A stretch of DNA of 64,000 nucleotides from Ophiodon elongatus (lineage: Eukaryota; Chordata; Actinopteri; Perciformes; Hexagrammidae): contig JACSYO010001629.1 in NCBI GenBank assembly GCA_016806645.1, positions 336,001 to 400,000 of the forward strand. Reading direction: 5' to 3'. This document shows positions 60,341-64,000 of the stretch, one piece after another. Position 1 is the stretch's first letter. Each line of letters begins with the position of its first letter. Below the pieces are notes generated by a model, which saw only the letters and a list, made by a program, of their open reading frames with translations, had not been told where the DNA came from and ran no database searches. The position numbers and the translations under genes were made by a program.

Positions 60341-63300
60341 CTGCAGGGGCAGAGCAGAGACAGCCTGCTGAGGGACTGATCAGGGCCAACAGGAATAAAA
60401 ACACACAGAGGGACTAATGCAGGAGAAGACAACTGCATCAAATTAGAAGTAAAGCAACTACAGGAGCACTTATGTCTTCTTTTATTGGGAACTCTCTCAT
60501 TCCAGCCGCCCGTTTTTGACTACAGCATAGAGTCTTCTCCTGTATTTACCCTTCAGGGAAGAGGAGGAACGTGTCTACCTGCTAGGGTGATGTCCAGTGA
60601 TGCTTGGCGGCACAATTTATCAGAGTTTAAAGAGATAGTTCAGATTATTTGAAGTGGGGTTGTATGAGTTGCTTCCATAGTCAGTTCACCTACAGTAGAT
60701 GGTGTACTGCACGCCACCAGTTTGGAGAAACAGACAGGAGTACCAGCATGGCCGCACCAGCTGCCCCGTCCATAGCAGTACATTGCTTTGCTCCCGTCAA
60801 ACTGGGGCCTTGCCCACCGCCATGTACTGTAAGTAATACACTAACTATGGATATATTACTTCATACAACTCCTTTTGAAAAAAAATCTGAACTATCCCCT
60901 TAAGTGCTCATAAAACATGGACTTACTGTATCAGTGTTAATATGGTATGATGATGCTAAAAATGTATTTATGATATTTTAGTCTCTATGGTTAAAGAGAC
61001 CCTCCTTTAATGAAAAGACATGTTTTTGTGCATGGTCCTTTTACATATCTGTGTTTTTTTTTTCTATTACGATAAGTGTTTATTTTGGTCATTAAAAACT
61101 TCCCTTGCAGGGATGAATAAATCTTATCGAATGGAAGTGAATGCATTTGGCCCGAACGTCATTTCCACTGAAGTGAATTGAAGTGAAATGCTAAAGGCAC
61201 CATGCTCTAAAATTAACAGTGTGCTCTGTTGAAATGATACCGTCTACCAGTGATGATGCTGGCTCTAATAATGTTCTCTCGGATATTTAATGGGCATTGA
61301 TATGGAGAAATCAATCATGCTGTTGCGAGAGGAATCGAAGACAGTTCACACTAAAAGGGAAGTATGGACTCCAAAAGAAGACACTTAGAAGAAGAAAAAA
61401 CTCCAACCGAGGCCTTACAGAAAGTAGATGAAATGAGAAATAAAACTTCTAAGCTTCAGTCCATACTTCTTTGAAAATATGATTATGGAAAGGGTCTGCG
61501 CCATTTAAAATAAAAAAAACCTACCAGCTATACATGCAGCAACGCAAGAAAAAGCATTCAACACAAGTCAGTAGATTTTATGGAGGCAAAAACAGACAGC
61601 AGAGGGCTTATGGGAAAACAAATTGTACCAAGTAAACTCGAAACTTGTAGCCCACCAAAATACCAGATACTGCAAAGTGTGAATATAGTGTTCTGTCTGT
61701 GAGTGGTAAAATATTCATGAAAAGATTCACCTTGGAATCATGTTGATTATATTATGAGTGAAAACACGTGGCTCATCGTAAATAACTCAAATATACAAAC
61801 TATGTGGCTTTACAATGTGTCCATCTAATAAAGAATTAACTGAAACATACAAGCTTTTCCAAAAGTACATACATTAACACGCACACATATAAAAAAAACA
61901 CGTTTTGACCTCCATTCAAATGCCATATCATGTCTTCAAACTCTAAATTTGAAAAATCACACCTGCATGCTCTATGCATAATGACAATATCCTCCCATCC
62001 GATCCATATAACGCTTCTTGAAGCTACTTTTAGGTAAAACAACATACTGTTAGTGTCAAAGCAGGAGTGTTGACCTTCAAGCTACCTGAATCAAGAATAC
62101 AGATTCACACAAAGTGATTATACTGCGTGTTATTAACCAAAACCAAGAGAAAAGGCTCAGTGATGTAAAGTAAAGATGACGGATTAAAAGAGACCCTCGG
62201 AGCAAAGGAAAACTGTCAAAGCTTTGTTCACTTTGTTATTTGGGAGGTACAATTTGCTTAAACTCTCATCTGGAAGTGAAATTTTGGTTTCAAACACAGG
62301 ACGGTGAACTTGGTATCTTTTCACTGCAACATGAAACTGCAGACCCATCCACCACAAGATGCTAATTAACACAACTCCTGTAGATGAGTGTAGGGTTAAC
62401 CAGGACTGGGTTCATGTCACTTGAAACAGAAAACAACACAAGGTCCTTTGTCCTGAGGAAGTTCAGGGAGACACCCTCCTGCATTGCCAAAGATACAGAA
62501 ATGTATGACACAAGGTCGGGGTCAATTACTGGTGTCAAATCAGGCAATGGAAGAGTGTCTCTTTAAATGTGTGCGGATTAGTCCAGCATGCATAACCTAG
62601 GAGGAATGAGGTGAATGGGTTAAAATGAGATAGTAACTCTCATCATAACGGTGAGACCAAGAAATCAAATTGAAGAGAATGACACAATGCACTGCACTGA
62701 GGGAAACTTGAAGCTGCCATTTCCCCGCAAATGCATTTTTCCAAAGTATGGAAACAGAAAGTCAGCCAGTCAACAGTCAAATGAGCAAAGACCAAATAGA
62801 GATTGTGCCCTTCAGACGGGGCCCATTACCTGGACCCTAGGGGCAAAAGGCGTTGTTCTTCTACTAAGGCTTTGGCTCTGGATAAGCAAAATTAAACAGC
62901 AAAAAAAAAAAGAACAGAAAAGAACAGAAAAGAAAATGCAATAAAACCAAAATCCCACAAAACAACAACAAAAACGTACAATACACTCTAAACAACAATA
63001 ACAGAAGTTTGTAGCTTTGGCTGGGCCATTTAGGCCAGTGGGTTCATTGTTATTTTCATTTTTCTGATCACTTGTCCCTGAGCTTCTTTGCTCTGTTCTG
63101 CATGGGCCTCTTCGTAATTATCAATGCCTCCCGATCATATCTCTCTTTCTGCTCTGGACCTTTTATCCTCTGCTTCAAGGCGTGCGTCACAGTGACGTTA
63201 AAACCCTCGTTGTCCCGAAACACAATTTAACGACGGCTTCTATAATAAATATCATGGTGAAGAACTCATCAGGCACTGCAGATCTCACAAGGTTAATTCA

Positions 63301-63963
63301 GTGAACTGAACTGCTTCACTAATCAGTTGTTGTTTTAATTTCAGGGTCAGTCGCTTCATAGAAATGTGGGACATAAGAAGCATCTGGGCAGAATTCAGTG
63401 CTTGTTTTTAATTGGTTGACGCAGTGTTAAAAGTATTATTGTGAGTCATGTTATTCTACAGTCCACTGCAGCAACTGAAATCAGCCATTTTCACAAGAAG
63501 CTAAAAACACACAAAAATAAGTTGTATCAGCCTTAAAACCCAACTATTTCTTATAAATATCGATGTTCTGGAGGTGTTACCTAGATGCTAAAGCTTTTTC
63601 CCTGCTGGACCCTAAATTTGAGAGTTGATGTATCTCTTACTTTAATGCATCCCTTTACCCAATTTACCCCAGGAGGGTTTTTACACTAGATAATGGACAA
63701 CACACACAGTAACCTGATCTACAATCCGGTGCTGGGTTGGTAAAGGGCCAGCTGAACAGGCAGAGTGAGAGAAGCTGTGCCCGGCAGCCCAGTGGTTTGA
63801 TCCAGGATTTAAGGTTGCATTGCATTATGAATGTGAGTTTAGTACTACATTCTAAAATGTAGTCATGTGAACTTAATAACCCATCTTACTCATACATTTT
63901 CAACAATGGTCAAATCAATCTAACAAAGGATTTCACATATATGCTCATGCTGAGGTCGCTTAC
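60341..63963 (-). other. rims2: rims2 intron with one MITE
   Basis: No exon supported. It contains the TTAA MITE copy B (60627-60903) and A-rich runs near 62901-62935. Open frames at 62184-62566 and 62651-62944 lack recognisable features. Confidence 0.7.
60627..60903. mobile_element. TTAA-bounded MITE, copy B (internally deleted)
   Basis: Left end TTAAAGAGATAGTTCAGATT; the right end read on the minus strand is TTAAGGGGATAGTTCAGATT. TTAA bounds both ends. It is about 277 bp and shares GTTTGGAGAAACAGACAGGA and other interior words with copy A (29045-29539), so it looks like a shorter derivative of the same family. Confidence 0.85.
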
Positions 63964-64000
63964 TGAGAGCTGTCCTGACAGGTACTGGGGGGCGTCCCTC
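63964..64000 (-). CDS. rims2: rims2 exon (partial): residues just before C2A
   Basis: Thirty-seven nt at the window edge end at CTCTCA|GTAAGC in phase 0 and read RDAPQYLSGQLS. This leads directly into VKLWYDKVGHQ of the next exon, as in mammalian RIMs (...LSGQLSVKLWYDK). The exon is cut by the window; its acceptor lies beyond 64000. Confidence 0.93.

Overview
The window is vertebrate genomic DNA, most likely from a compact, percomorph-type teleost. The signs are GT-AG introns of a few hundred bases to about 14 kb, abundant (CA)n/(GA)n microsatellites, short TTAA- and hAT-type DNA transposon remnants, and one multi-exon gene whose protein matches RIM2, the presynaptic active-zone scaffold. There are no prokaryotic features, no rRNA or tRNA genes that I can recognise, and no CRISPR.

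Almost everything from about 6.3 kb to the right edge is the 3' two thirds of rims2 on the minus strand. Transcription runs from high to low coordinates and the gene enters the window at 64000. The reading frame can be followed exon by exon with matching splice phases: the C2A domain (64000-59088), the Ser/Arg/Pro-rich linker (57051-46283) with the RQLPQLPP SH3-binding motif, an alternatively spliced middle region (46282-31940), the basic linker (22630-22386, 8138-7997), the C2B domain (7788-6690) and a TAG stop at 6690-6692. An internal first exon at 10745-10889 encodes the N-terminus of the short gamma isoform and is spliced in phase to the exon at 7997-8138. RIM2 tethers Ca2+ channels, RIM-BP, liprin-alpha and SNARE machinery at release sites; the gamma form keeps only the C2B part. 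I cannot tell from this window whether the locus is the rims2a or the rims2b duplicate.

The least ordinary part is the splicing architecture. Downstream of C2A there is a well-formed 27-nt candidate microexon (58588-58614) with TGC motifs next to its acceptor. The 10.5-kb intron between 46283 and 35735 holds five further candidate cassettes of 33, 51, 45, 87 and 33 nt. All are phase 1-1 and free of stops; one uses a consensus GC-AG donor, two look like related copies, and two sit beside long UG repeats. A separate phase-2 block (exons at 53532, 51295, 48006 and 31940) can also be skipped without a frameshift. A 660-bp minisatellite makes an unusually long pyrimidine tract just upstream of the exon at 22386-22630.

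Left of the gene (1-6.3 kb) lie a weak candidate for the tail of a convergent plus-strand gene, a degenerate tandem repeat, and a decayed Harbinger-like transposon (about 2718-4101). Introns hold an hAT MITE with a perfect 8-bp target duplication, three TTAA-bounded MITEs, a fold-back element and a LINE tail. I found no sign of a wholly new biological system; the novelty lies in isoform structure.
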